From positions 1-37,653 of the forward strand of contig DVID01000022.1 in NCBI GenBank assembly GCA_018711625.1: a stretch of 37,653 nucleotides of DNA. The letters are read 5' to 3'. The notes beneath the pieces were generated by a model. It was not told where the DNA came from and did not search any database. It worked only from the letters and a program-made list of their open reading frames with translations. Numbering within the stretch: the first letter of the stretch is position 1; each line of letters starts with the position of its first letter. The translations under genes and the position numbers were made by a program. Shown here piece after piece: positions 17,193 through 24,791 of this stretch. Origin of the DNA: Candidatus Limicola stercorigallinarum (GTDB lineage: Bacteria > Actinomycetota > Coriobacteriia > Coriobacteriales > Coriobacteriaceae).

Positions 17193-18371
17193 ATGGCACA
17201 CGAGCGCATATTGGTGGCGATGAGCGGCGGCGTTGATTCAAGTATGGCCGCTCGTCTCCTTATAGAACAAGGATATGACTGCGTAGGCGGTACCATGCGC
17301 CTTTTTGGCGATGACGCCTCCCCTGCCACCTCCACCAGCGCAGAGGCGAGGTGCGGCAACGCGCGCGACATTGAGGATGCCCGCGCCGTTGCCGCCCAGC
17401 TGGGTATTCCCTTCACCGTGTTTGACTGCCGCGAGGCCTTTGACCGCGATGTGGTGGAGGCGTTTGTGCAGGCCTATGAGCGCGGCGTGACACCCAACCC
17501 CTGCACGCTCTGCAACCGGCGCATCAAATTTGGCCTTTTGCTGGAATGCGCTCGCAGCATGGGCTGCGGCACAGTGGCAACCGGGCATTATGCCCGCGTG
17601 CGCACACGCCTGGACAGCACAGGAAACCCCGTATACGAGCTAGCGAAAGCTGCCGATCCCGCCAAAGACCAGAGCTACTTTCTCTATGGCCTTACCCAGG
17701 ACGTCTTGGCCCATGTGCGCTTTCCCTTGGGTGACCTCATCAAGGAGCGCGATGTGCGGGCGGCGGCCCAAGCGGCGGGACTTCCCGTGGCACACAAGCA
17801 CGAAAGTCAGGGTATCTGCTTTGTGCCCAAGAACGACTTTGCCACGTTCATTGAAAACCGACGCGGAACGGCACTTCCTGAAGGCGACATCGTGAGCACA
17901 GACGGGACACTGCTGGGGCACCATCATGGCGCCATCCGCTACACCGTAGGCCAGCGCAAGGGCCTGGGCGTTGCCGCGTCGAAGCCCCTCTATGTGACGG
18001 CTATCGATGCCCTCGCAAACACCGTGGTGCTCGGCGACGAGGAAGACCTCTTTGCCTCGACCCTCATCGCTGAGGACTGGGTATGGAGTGCGCCCACCAC
18101 AGAGCTTGCTCGCGCACTTGCGCACGCAACCGAGACGCAAGAAGGCCTCCCTGCCTCGGCGCAGATTCGCTACCACCAGCCCAACCAGGCCGTTCGTCTC
18201 TTTTTGGAGGACGGAGACGCAAGCCAAACGCGTGCGGTACGCGTTTGCTTTGATCAGCCCCAGCGAGCCATCGCCCCCGGCCAGGCCGTTGTGATTTACC
18301 AGGATGACGTAGTCCTGGGCGGCGGCACCATCACACGCGCCCTAAAGGGCACAACGGAGCTCCGGAGGTAA
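17193..18371 (+). CDS. mnmA: tRNA 2-thiouridylase MnmA
   Basis: tRNA-specific 2-thiouridylase, 392 residues, which installs the 2-thio group on U34 of Lys, Glu and Gln tRNAs using ATP and a persulfide sulfur donor. The PP-loop is visible as MSGGVDSS (10-17), the first catalytic cysteine in TLCNRRIKFG (Cys107), and the second in SQGICFVPKNDF (Cys209). The central KDQSYFLYGL and HHGAIRYTVGQRKGLG segments are characteristic. The ATG at 17193 has CGAGG six bases upstream. It is co-transcribed with cysK. No cysteine desulfurase gene, the usual sulfur donor, is adjacent, so one must be elsewhere. Confidence 0.96.
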   Translation: MAHERILVAMSGGVDSSMAARLLIEQGYDCVGGTMRLFGDDASPATSTSAEARCGNARDIEDARAVAAQLGIPFTVFDCREAFDRDVVEAFVQAYERGVTPNPCTLCNRRIKFGLLLECARSMGCGTVATGHYARVRTRLDSTGNPVYELAKAADPAKDQSYFLYGLTQDVLAHVRFPLGDLIKERDVRAAAQAAGLPVAHKHESQGICFVPKNDFATFIENRRGTALPEGDIVSTDGTLLGHHHGAIRYTVGQRKGLGVAASKPLYVTAIDALANTVVLGDEEDLFASTLIAEDWVWSAPTTELARALAHATETQEGLPASAQIRYHQPNQAVRLFLEDGDASQTRAVRVCFDQPQRAIAPGQAVVIYQDDVVLGGGTITRALKGTTELRR

Positions 18372-18430
18372 CCGTCACAAGCGGAAGCCTGGTAGCAGCC
18401 GTCTTCAGCCCCACCCCTGCACCATACAAA

Positions 18431-18460
18431 ACGGCCGGAGAGGCATCCCTCCCCGGCCGT
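18431..18460. terminator. Bidirectional hairpin terminator
   Basis: Bases 18431-18443 pair with 18448-18460 (13-bp stem, one mismatch, CATC loop) between the converging mnmA and fucO genes. On the minus strand it is followed by TTTTG, so it is a good intrinsic terminator for fucO, and it probably also ends the cysK-mnmA transcript. Confidence 0.8.
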
Positions 18461-18501
18461 AATCAACCGCCCAATTGAGCTTAGAACATGCAGGTATGTG
18501 C

Positions 18502-19662
18502 CTACTTCATGATCTTGCGGAACAGCTCCACCACGGCTGCGTGATCGGCCTCACGCGGGTTGCCCGGATAGCAGGCATCGGCAAGCGCGTCGTCGGCAAT
18601 CTGATCAAGATCTTCCTCGGTGATAGCCTCGCACACCGCCGGAATCTCAACGTCGGCAGAAAGCTGCTTCACCGCGTCGATGGCAGCATCGGCGGCCTCG
18701 TCGGTGGTCATGCCCTCGGTGTTCACGCCCATGGCCGTAGCGACCTCGGCAAGGCGCTCCGCCACAACCGGCTTGTTGAACTCCATGGCATGAGGCAGCA
18801 GCATAGCGCAGGCCACACCGTGCGGCGTGTCGTAGTGAGCAGAGAGGGTGTGCGCCATAGCGTGGTCGATACCCAGACCCACATTGGAGAAGCCCATGCC
18901 AGCAATGTACTGAGCAAGCGCCATGCCCTCGCGGCCGCTACCAGGCTTGCCGCTTTTGGCCTCGGCCACAGCGTCGCGCAAGTTCTTGGAGATGAGCTCG
19001 ATGGCCTTGAGATGGAACATGTCGGTGAGCTCCCACGCACCCTTGGTGGTGTAGCCCTCGATGGCGTGCGTGAGCGCGTCCATGCCGGTTGCAGCAGTAA
19101 GACCAGCAGGCATGGTGGCCATCATATCGGGGTCGACAACAGCAACCTCGGGAGCGTCGTTGGTGTCGACGCACACAAACTTGCGCACCTTCTCGGGGTC
19201 GGTGATCACGTAGTTGATGGTGACCTCGGCCGCAGTGCCGGCAGTGGTGGGCACAGCGATGGTGAACACAGCATGGTTCTTGGTGGGAGCAACGCCCTCG
19301 AGCGAACGCACGTCGGCGAACTCAGGGTTGTTGATGATGATGCCAATGGCCTTAGCGGTATCCATGGCAGAGCCGCCACCTACGGTTACGATGGAGTCGG
19401 CCTCGGCAGCCTTGAAGGCCTCAACGCCATCCTGCACGTTCTTGATCGTGGGGTTGGGCTTAATCTCGGAGTACAGGCTCCAGGCAATACCCGCCTCGTC
19501 CAAAAGATCAGTAACCTTGGTGGTAACGCCAAACTTCACCAGGTCGGGGTCGGAGCACACAAAGACCTTCTTGAAACCGCGGCGCTGAATCTCGCCGGGG
19601 ATCTCCTGAATGGCGCCAGCGCCATGATACGAAATGGTGTTAAGAACGATTCGGTTAGACAT
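18502..19662 (-). CDS. fucO: Lactaldehyde reductase (Fe-dependent alcohol dehydrogenase)
   Basis: A 386-residue group III iron-containing alcohol dehydrogenase that closely follows E. coli FucO, which interconverts lactaldehyde and 1,2-propanediol with NAD. Shared landmarks are VGGGSAMDTAKAIGIIINN, NPEFADVRSLEGV, IPTTAGTAAEVTINYVITD (with VPTTAG here) and GMDALTHAIEGY. The Fe-binding residues appear as the Asp/His of DALTH and the histidines of GIDHAMAH and DTPHGVA. It would serve fermentation of fucose or rhamnose, but no other deoxysugar gene is present. The start has AAGGAGG four bases upstream. Length is normal. A related 1,2-diol or alcohol substrate is possible. Confidence 0.9.
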   Translation of the reverse strand: MSNRIVLNTISYHGAGAIQEIPGEIQRRGFKKVFVCSDPDLVKFGVTTKVTDLLDEAGIAWSLYSEIKPNPTIKNVQDGVEAFKAAEADSIVTVGGGSAMDTAKAIGIIINNPEFADVRSLEGVAPTKNHAVFTIAVPTTAGTAAEVTINYVITDPEKVRKFVCVDTNDAPEVAVVDPDMMATMPAGLTAATGMDALTHAIEGYTTKGAWELTDMFHLKAIELISKNLRDAVAEAKSGKPGSGREGMALAQYIAGMGFSNVGLGIDHAMAHTLSAHYDTPHGVACAMLLPHAMEFNKPVVAERLAEVATAMGVNTEGMTTDEAADAAIDAVKQLSADVEIPAVCEAITEEDLDQIADDALADACYPGNPREADHAAVVELFRKIMK

Positions 19663-19795
19663 GAAGCCTCCTTGATGCAGCCTACGGGCCACTTGCCCGC
19701 CGTTTGGGATATACCCTACGACGTATTGTACGAGCGCAAGCGTCCACATTTCATATAAAACATCATCGAGGAGGCAGAAGGTGCAGGGGCCTGCG

Positions 19796-20479
19796 CTAGG
19801 CGTTTGCACGCGCACGCCGACGAGCGCGCTCGCGGTCGGCAAACATAATTACAAAGGCAAGCAGCAGAAGAAGACTCGCCACCGCGATGGCCCTCAGCCC
19901 CAGCATATCGACGCACCAATTGCCCAGTACCGCACCCGCCACAAAGCAGGCGATGATGCCAAAGTACAGCGCGCCGTTTTCCAAAAAACCGCGCTTGTGC
20001 GTAACGATGTAGTCGTCCACGCTCTGCAAGGCCGAGCGCAAATTGCCGATGCACATGGTGGTTGCGATGCCGTGGCCGTGAATCTTACGGAACGATTCCA
20101 CCTGCATGCCACAGGCAAACGATGTAAGACAATTCGCCGGCAGATCGAGGTCGGAGCTCATGAAGCTCACACCTAAAAGAATGAGCGCCTCGGTAAAAAC
20201 GGTGACTTGGCGCCAGTGAAAGCGGCTGCAAAACCGCTCATGCACCAGATCGGCGAGCATAATGCCCACAGCAAAACAGATGACCGGGGCGGCGTAACGG
20301 ATGGCGAGGGCAAAGTCCCCCTCCGAGAGATGCACGCCCGTGAGCAGAATGTTGCCGGTCTGGGCATTTGCGAACACGCCACCGCGTGCCACATAGGAAT
20401 ATACGTCCATGAACCCGCCGGCAAGGGCAAGTACAATGCCGAGCTCTATGGATTCGGAGGCCTGTTTGGCACGCTCCAT
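19796..20479 (-). CDS. YoaK/DUF1275 membrane protein
   Basis: A 227-residue polytopic membrane protein of the YoaK (DUF1275) family. The family signature is visible: LALAGGFMDVYSYVARGGVFANAQTGN near the start, and the later CFACGMQ-type segment (here SFACGMQVESFRKIHG followed by TTMCIGNLRSA). About six hydrophobic segments are seen; the protein ends in a very basic tail (DRERARRRARANA). The function of the family is unknown; transport has been suggested only from its topology. The ATG at 20479 was chosen, but a TTG six bases upstream is better spaced from AAGGG, so the N terminus may be two residues longer. Confidence 0.85.
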   Translation of the reverse strand: MERAKQASESIELGIVLALAGGFMDVYSYVARGGVFANAQTGNILLTGVHLSEGDFALAIRYAAPVICFAVGIMLADLVHERFCSRFHWRQVTVFTEALILLGVSFMSSDLDLPANCLTSFACGMQVESFRKIHGHGIATTMCIGNLRSALQSVDDYIVTHKRGFLENGALYFGIIACFVAGAVLGNWCVDMLGLRAIAVASLLLLLAFVIMFADRERARRRARANA

Positions 20480-20582
20480 GGTCAAAAACACCCTTCATTC
20501 CCAGCAGAACTCCTGCTAAGCGGGTATCGTACCGCATGCTGCGGCCCCAGAGCACAACTCCCACGACGAAACCATATAGGAA

Positions 20583-20612
20583 CAAAGGCGTTATCGTGCT
20601 ACGACGCCTTTG
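20583..20612 (-). terminator. Hairpin overlapping the CPBP gene stop
   Basis: CAAAGGCGT (20583-20591) pairs with ACGCCTTTG (20604-20612), extended by CGT/ACG inside. It covers the stop codon of the CPBP protease gene and precedes the DUF1275 gene, so the two minus-strand genes are probably separate units. Confidence 0.5.
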
Positions 20613-21711
20613 GCAAGGGGCCGCGCGTGGCATCCCAGAAGAGCCAGGCGCCCGCCGCGCACATGAGCAGAGGGCCTACAACAATACCCAGATCGCCCAG
20701 CACTCCCAGCACGTTCACGAGCGGCGTCACCGCAAACGATGAGAGGTTGACTACCCCATGCAAAAACATGGAGTGAGCGAGCCTACCCGTGCGCCAAGCA
20801 ACCATCGCAAGCACAAACCCCGCGATGGTGGCGTAGCTTGTTTGGATGGGGTCACCGTGCAGCAAGCCAAACAGCAGCGCCTGCATCAATGCTGCAACGG
20901 CAAAGCGCACCACCGGAACGGGCCGCTCGGGCACAGAGGCCGGCTCGGGCAACGCGGCCGGGCCGGACGCGCTGGTACCGGTGCCTTCGGGCTCCTCATG
21001 AGGAGCCAGGGCATTACTGGCCGTTGGCACCTCGCACGTATGAGGCTCCTCGCTTGTCTTAGGCGTCTCGCACACCGCGGGCGCGTCGGCGGCCGCAGGG
21101 ACATCCAAATCCTTCGGAGCTTGCGGCGAACGGGGCTTCCGGATCCAGCGATTGCGCCAAGCGGGGCATACGCTCCGCAACGCAAACTCAAGCATCACAC
21201 CACGGCAGGTGAGCTCCTCGGTAAGCGGCGCCCCCAGCGCAAGCACCACCAGCGAAAGCACGTTGAAATCGTTTGACCCAGAGTCTTCGAGCATCTGCGC
21301 ATACTCGTTCATCATCTCTGGTATCACCGCAGTGAGCAGCGACAACACAACCGCAACAGCAAGCTGCATGCCCACACCCAGCAGTACCAAACCCGCAATG
21401 CGCTTCAGGCGCATGACAGGGGCGCCATCGAGGGGTAAGCGGCGCGCACGCAAAAACGAACGCGGCTCAAGCCGATGCCACCACCACCAGAACACAACGA
21501 AGCTTCCCAGCTGTACAAAAAGGCTCATATACAGTTCGAGCGCCGCCGCAGGCTTGCTACCCAGCGCGTTCGCGGTGAGATCGGCAAGCAGGTATGCGAG
21601 CGATTGCGTGAACAAAAGAACAACCACCTGCACGCCCAGAAACGCTGCAGCCGCACCCACGCATGCAAGAAGCCATCCCGCACCGCGAAGGATCTTTGCC
21701 CCCATACTCAT
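20599..21711 (-). CDS. CPBP family intramembrane protease
   Basis: A 370-residue polytopic membrane protein of the CPBP (CAAX protease / bacteriocin-processing, ABI) family. All three glutamic-protease motifs are present: EExxxR as Glu165-Glu166...Arg170 (TEELTCRG), FxxxH as Phe281...His285 (FGLLH) and HxxxN as His318...Asn322 (HGVVN). About 80 residues rich in Pro, Ala, Glu and Cys (187-266) are inserted between motifs 1 and 2, where typical members have only a short loop. The start ATG overlaps the stop of the upstream DinJ-like gene (ATGA), with AGGAGG seven bases before it inside that gene, so translation is coupled. The substrate is unknown; roles in the family include bacteriocin self-immunity and membrane-protein processing. 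Confidence 0.88.
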   Translation of the reverse strand: MSMGAKILRGAGWLLACVGAAAAFLGVQVVVLLFTQSLAYLLADLTANALGSKPAAALELYMSLFVQLGSFVVFWWWWHRLEPRSFLRARRLPLDGAPVMRLKRIAGLVLLGVGMQLAVAVVLSLLTAVIPEMMNEYAQMLEDSGSNDFNVLSLVVLALGAPLTEELTCRGVMLEFALRSVCPAWRNRWIRKPRSPQAPKDLDVPAAADAPAVCETPKTSEEPHTCEVPTASNALAPHEEPEGTGTSASGPAALPEPASVPERPVPVVRFAVAALMQALLFGLLHGDPIQTSYATIAGFVLAMVAWRTGRLAHSMFLHGVVNLSSFAVTPLVNVLGVLGDLGIVVGPLLMCAAGAWLFWDATRGPLPKAS

Positions 21712-21989
21712 GCCGCCACCTCCTGAGACGCCGCGCGCGCCTTGCCTCCGGGGCCGCCCGTACCATCAGGGCCACCATCCAGGGGCGCCGCATCCATGCC
21801 AGCAGCGCCAAGGCCAAAAGCGCCCGTGGGCGATATGTCAAACGGGAAGGTGCCGCACCGATTGAATGCAGCGATGAACATGCGGATGGCGTTTGAGGGG
21901 GTGGTTCCTACCCGCTGGGTTGCCGCCGCGAAGGCCGCCTTCTCTTCAGGCAAGACCTTCGCGACGACTGGGGTCATGTGTTCTGCCAT
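21708..21989 (-). CDS. DinJ/RelB-like antitoxin-type protein, no toxin
   Basis: A 93-residue protein whose first 55 residues read as a RelB/DinJ ribbon-helix-helix domain: VVAKVLPEEKAAFAAATQRVGTTPSNAIRMFIAAFNRCGTFPF is the DinJ layout (strand, helix, 'TTPSNAIRMFI' helix, then LPFD-like FPFD). The last 35 residues are a Gly/Ala/Pro-rich low-complexity tail in place of a DinJ toxin-neutralising region. No YafQ/RelE toxin gene follows; the CPBP protease does, with a 4-base overlap. AAAGGA lies seven bases before the ATG. A strong promoter and three tandem 10-bp repeats lie upstream, which suits autoregulation by a ribbon-helix-helix protein. It could be a plain transcription regulator of the protease. 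Confidence 0.75.
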   Translation of the reverse strand: MAEHMTPVVAKVLPEEKAAFAAATQRVGTTPSNAIRMFIAAFNRCGTFPFDISPTGAFGLGAAGMDAAPLDGGPDGTGGPGGKARAASQEVAA

Positions 21990-22111
21990 GGAACGTCCTT
22001 TATAGAACGACGGTGGTGTGTTTGCAGGTTAGGGCGTACGCGGGACTGTTGCACTACCCGATTTGATATGTCCCACGCACACCCGAGCCTTAGCTACAGT
22101 GTGCCATGTTG

Positions 22112-22141
22112 GTATTACTTAGTATTCCTTAGTATTACCCC
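22112..22141. promoter_or_regulatory. Three tandem 10-bp repeats, candidate operator
   Basis: GTATTACTTA, GTATTCCTTA and GTATTACCCC follow one another without gaps. The 10-bp period puts each on the same face of the helix. They lie at about +1 to +30 of the predicted minus-strand transcript of the DinJ-like gene. Ribbon-helix-helix repressors commonly bind such helically phased repeats, so self-control is likely. Confidence 0.55.
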
Positions 22142-22148
22142 GCTGCTC

Positions 22149-22177
22149 AGTATAGCAGGTGGCCCCTTAAAGGACAA
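22149..22177 (-). promoter_or_regulatory. Promoter of the DinJ-like/CPBP operon
   Basis: On the minus strand TTGTCC (22177-22172) and TATACT (22154-22149) are separated by exactly 17 bases, a near-consensus sigma-70/SigA promoter. The predicted start is near 22142, directly before the tandem repeats. Confidence 0.65.
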
Positions 22178-22261
22178 ACGATAATCATGTGGTTGAGAAA
22201 TGCGTAGGGCAGGCGCGCCCGAGCGGCAAGTAGGCAATGGCAAGCCGCATGCCCATTCCCT

Positions 22262-22387
22262 TGAATTTCCGATTCATGCATGCTCGCCGCATTGCGATGC
22301 TTCTTCGCTCATGCATAAACATTTCAGTTTCGTAACGCAATTTCTCTTGTTATGAATAAAACTGGGTTGATTATTGCAATTCATGAG
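22262..22387. promoter_or_regulatory. Cluster of ArgR-box-like sites
   Basis: Four sites resemble the arginine repressor box (TGAAT-N4-ATTCA core): TGAATTTCCGATTCA at 22262-22276 (spacer of five instead of four), TCATGCATAAACATTTCA at 22309-22326, TTATGAATAAAAC at 22350-22362, and on the minus strand CATGAATTGCAATAA around 22371-22385. They sit upstream of a polar amino-acid ABC transporter gene, a typical ArgR target. No match is perfect, so this is a motif-by-eye call. Confidence 0.4.
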
Positions 22388-22403
22388 AGAAGTGGGATAC
22401 TAC
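22375..22403 (+). promoter_or_regulatory. Weak candidate promoter, amino-acid transporter
   Basis: TTGCAA (22375-22380) and TACTAC (22398-22403) are 17 bases apart, which would place a start near 22410 and a 100-base leader. The -35 overlaps the last ArgR-like site, so repressor and polymerase would compete. The -10 is poor. Confidence 0.3.
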
Positions 22404-22509
22404 CATCCATGTATTAACCGTAGCCGATGACGGTGGACACGAGGACGGATGCGCACATCATCTGTATCGGGGGGTTCTTCGTCCACCGGCTCAATCACAG
22501 GGAGCAGCC

Positions 22510-23349
22510 ATGAAATCTTGGAAGAAAACAGCCTTCGCCAGTATGGCGACGGTCGCCCTCGCGACGGTGATGGGCCTTACTGCTTGCGGCAACACCACCA
22601 CCCCTGCCGCCGGATCCAGCACGTCGGGCAGCGACGATGCCACAATCACCACGCTTGACGAGGGCAAGCTCACCTTTGCCACCTCGCCCGACTATCCGCC
22701 GTTTGAGAACCTCGTTGATGGCGAGTACGTAGGCCTCGACATGGACCTTGGCCGCGCTATCGCCGAAGAGTTGGACCTTGAGTGCGTCTACACCAACATT
22801 GACTTCGACGGCATCGTGCCCGCCATCGTAGCCGGCGGCCAGGCAGACGCTGGCCTCTCCGGCATCTCCATCACGCCCGAGCGCGAGGAGCAGGTGGACT
22901 TCTCCGACCCGTACTACGTTGACAACCAGGCCGTTGCTGTTATGAGCGACAACACCGAGCTCACCGAGGACAACGCCGCCGAGGCCCTCAACTCCGAGAC
23001 CGTCACCATCGCGGTGCAGAGCGGTTCTACCGGCGAGGCCCACGCGGGCGAGTACTTCCCCAACGCCGAGATCATCTCCTTCCCCAACTTCACCGACTGC
23101 TTCGCGGCAGTTCAGGCTGGCAAGGCTGACGCCGTCTGCGGCAACAGCGCCGTTGTTGAGCAGATGCTCTCGGGCGCCTATGACAACGAGCATGTGATTT
23201 ACACCTCTGCCACCGGCGAGGAGTACGCCATCGCTGTCTCCAAGGACAACCCCGAGCTGCTCGCCGCCATCAATGACGCCATCGCCAAGCTCAAGGAAGA
23301 TGGCACCCTCGACGAGCTCATTGTTAAGAACATGGGCGGAGAGGCATAA
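22510..23349 (+). CDS. Amino-acid ABC transporter binding lipoprotein
   Basis: A 279-residue extracytoplasmic solute-binding protein of family 3 (polar amino acids). It has a lipoprotein signal peptide with lipobox LTAC (Cys26), a short Thr/Ser/Gly linker, then the family fold: FATSPDYPPFENLVDGEYVGLDMDLGRAIAEEL, the DFDGIVPAIVAGGQADAGLSGISITPEREEQVDFSDPYY segment (ligand carboxylate-binding Ser/Thr-Arg region), and AVQSGSTGEAHAGEYFPNAEI. It would be membrane-anchored outside the cell and deliver ligand to the permease encoded next. Arginine or glutamine are likely ligands; the ArgR-like sites upstream lean to arginine, but specificity is not proven. GGGAG lies five bases before the ATG. Confidence 0.94.
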   Translation: MKSWKKTAFASMATVALATVMGLTACGNTTTPAAGSSTSGSDDATITTLDEGKLTFATSPDYPPFENLVDGEYVGLDMDLGRAIAEELDLECVYTNIDFDGIVPAIVAGGQADAGLSGISITPEREEQVDFSDPYYVDNQAVAVMSDNTELTEDNAAEALNSETVTIAVQSGSTGEAHAGEYFPNAEIISFPNFTDCFAAVQAGKADAVCGNSAVVEQMLSGAYDNEHVIYTSATGEEYAIAVSKDNPELLAAINDAIAKLKEDGTLDELIVKNMGGEA

Positions 23350-23427
23350 TAGGGCCTAGACCATTGGTCTACCCCTGCCCCCGGGCGGCGCGAACACCCG
23401 TAATGCGCAGTCCCCACTGCATATTCA

Positions 23428-23460
23428 AGCGGCCCCGCTTCCCCTGGGAGTGGGGCCGCT
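23428..23460 (+). terminator. Intercistronic hairpin in transporter operon
   Basis: AGCGGCCCC (23428-23436) pairs with GGGGCCGCT (23452-23460), extended inward by about four to five further pairs around a CCCTG loop. It lies between the binding-protein and permease genes. Such hairpins often protect or partly terminate the message so that the binding protein is made in excess. Confidence 0.6.
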
Positions 23461-23483
23461 CTACCGTTTGAAACGAGGAAATC

Positions 23484-24791
23484 GTGAGAAGCACACCTAC
23501 GAGCGTACATCGGCTTATGCGCGTTGTTGCCCTCTGCCTCATGAGCTGTCTCATGTGGCTCGCTGCCCCGGCAACTCCCGCGCACGCCATGGAGATTGTG
23601 AACTGCACCGGCCGACCCAACTCCGACCAGGACAAGACCTCCATCATGGGCGCCACCCAGTCGCGCATCACCTTCGTGGCAAGCATTGCCGAGGGTGAAG
23701 GCGTCGAAGAGCTCACCCTGCACATTCCCGACGGCACCACCTTTGGTACCGACGACCTTCAGGTGACGCTTCTCACCGGTGAGAACCTCATGACCCGAAA
23801 CGAGGTGGCCTACAACGCCACGGTTGATGGTCAGGACCTCGTTCTCGAGTTTGACGAACCCATCACGCAGGCAGGCAACCTCAACATCATCGTCTACGAC
23901 GTGTACTTCCCCCAGGAAGGCGGCGACGTGCAGGTTGAGGCAACCTATGTAGCGGCCGCGGGCACGGCAGATGTGGATGACATCCCCGCCATCAAGGTGA
24001 CGGGCATCTCGGGCCCTGAGGCGCTCTCGCAATGGCTCGCCGATCAAGCTTGGGTGCAGGCCTGGAACAGCAACCGTTTCCTGCGCCTGTTCTTTGACCC
24101 CACCATCCTGGTCACCAGCTTCCCCGTGGTGCTCAACGGCTTTTTCATGTCCGTCGGTGTGGTGGCGCTTGCCTTCCCCCTGGGCATTCCGCTCGCGCTG
24201 GTGCTTGCCCTCATGCGCCTCTCGAAGTTCTTCCTGTGGCGCGGCATTGCCACCACCTATGTGAACCTCATGCGCGGCACGCCGCTCTTCCTCCAGATCT
24301 ACGTGGCGTTCTTCGGCCTGCCGCTCGCGGGCATCGATGTTCCCAACTTCCCGCTCGGCGTGATCGTGCTCATGCTCAACTCGGGCGCGTACATGTGCGA
24401 GATCTTCCGCGCGGGCATCCTCTCCATCAACAAGGGGCAGAACGAGGCCGCCCGCTCACTGGGCATGTCGCGCGTACAGACCATGCTGCATGTGATCATC
24501 CCGCAGATGTTCCGCCTGGTAATCCCCAACCTCACCAACGAGTTCATCACGCTTTACAAGGACTCCTCGCTGCTCGCCGCCGTGGGTGTTATGGAACTTG
24601 TTATGTATGCGCGCACCATCGTGGCCACCACGGGCTCCATCACGCCCTACATTGTGGCCGCCGTGTTCTATCTCGTTATCACGCTGCCGCTTTCCAGGGT
24701 AACGCGTCACCTGGAGGAAAGCTTGCGCGGGCATCGCTCCCGCAAGCGCAAGCGCGCCGCCGCAGCCGCGAAGGAGGCCAGCCATGCCTAA
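23484..24791 (+). CDS. Amino-acid ABC permease with N-terminal ectodomain
   Basis: A 435-residue fusion. Residues 1-35 are a cleavable-looking signal peptide (ending PATPAHA); about 36-180 form a polar, strand-rich domain with acidic loops and no cysteine cluster or known catalytic motif; residues from about 200 are a normal His/Glu/Gln-family MetI-type permease. The EAA loop is visible as [34 protein letters not shown], and the end is a basic tail ([15 protein letters not shown]). Ordinary GlnP/ArtQ permeases are 210-240 residues. Some permeases carry a fused SBP3 domain, but this one is too short and lacks that signature. It starts with GTG (GAGGA four bases upstream) and overlaps the ATPase gene by 8 bases. 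Confidence 0.9.
   Translation: MRSTPTSVHRLMRVVALCLMSCLMWLAAPATPAHAMEIVNCTGRPNSDQDKTSIMGATQSRITFVASIAEGEGVEELTLHIPDGTTFGTDDLQVTLLTGENLMTRNEVAYNATVDGQDLVLEFDEPITQAGNLNIIVYDVYFPQEGGDVQVEATYVAAAGTADVDDIPAIKVTGISGPEALSQWLADQAWVQAWNSNRFLRLFFDPTILVTSFPVVLNGFFMSVGVVALAFPLGIPLALVLALMRLSKFFLWRGIATTYVNLMRGTPLFLQIYVAFFGLPLAGIDVPNFPLGVIVLMLNSGAYMCEIFRAGILSINKGQNEAARSLGMSRVQTMLHVIIPQMFRLVIPNLTNEFITLYKDSSLLAAVGVMELVMYARTIVATTGSITPYIVAAVFYLVITLPLSRVTRHLEESLRGHRSRKRKRAAAAAKEASHA

Larger units (their letters stand above)
21990..22509. other. Divergent intergenic region (520 bases)
   Basis: No gene is supported here. The left part holds the minus-strand promoter, the tandem repeats and about 150 bases of leader for the DinJ-like/CPBP pair. 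The right part, from about 22260, is AT-rich and holds ArgR-box-like sites and a candidate promoter for the amino-acid transporter. The middle (about 22180-22255) shows nothing recognisable. Confidence 0.6.

Noticed and set aside
16082-17416. A 444-codon open frame on the minus strand
   Set aside because: It runs opposite cysK and across its promoter region; cysK has all its motifs and a good ribosome site.
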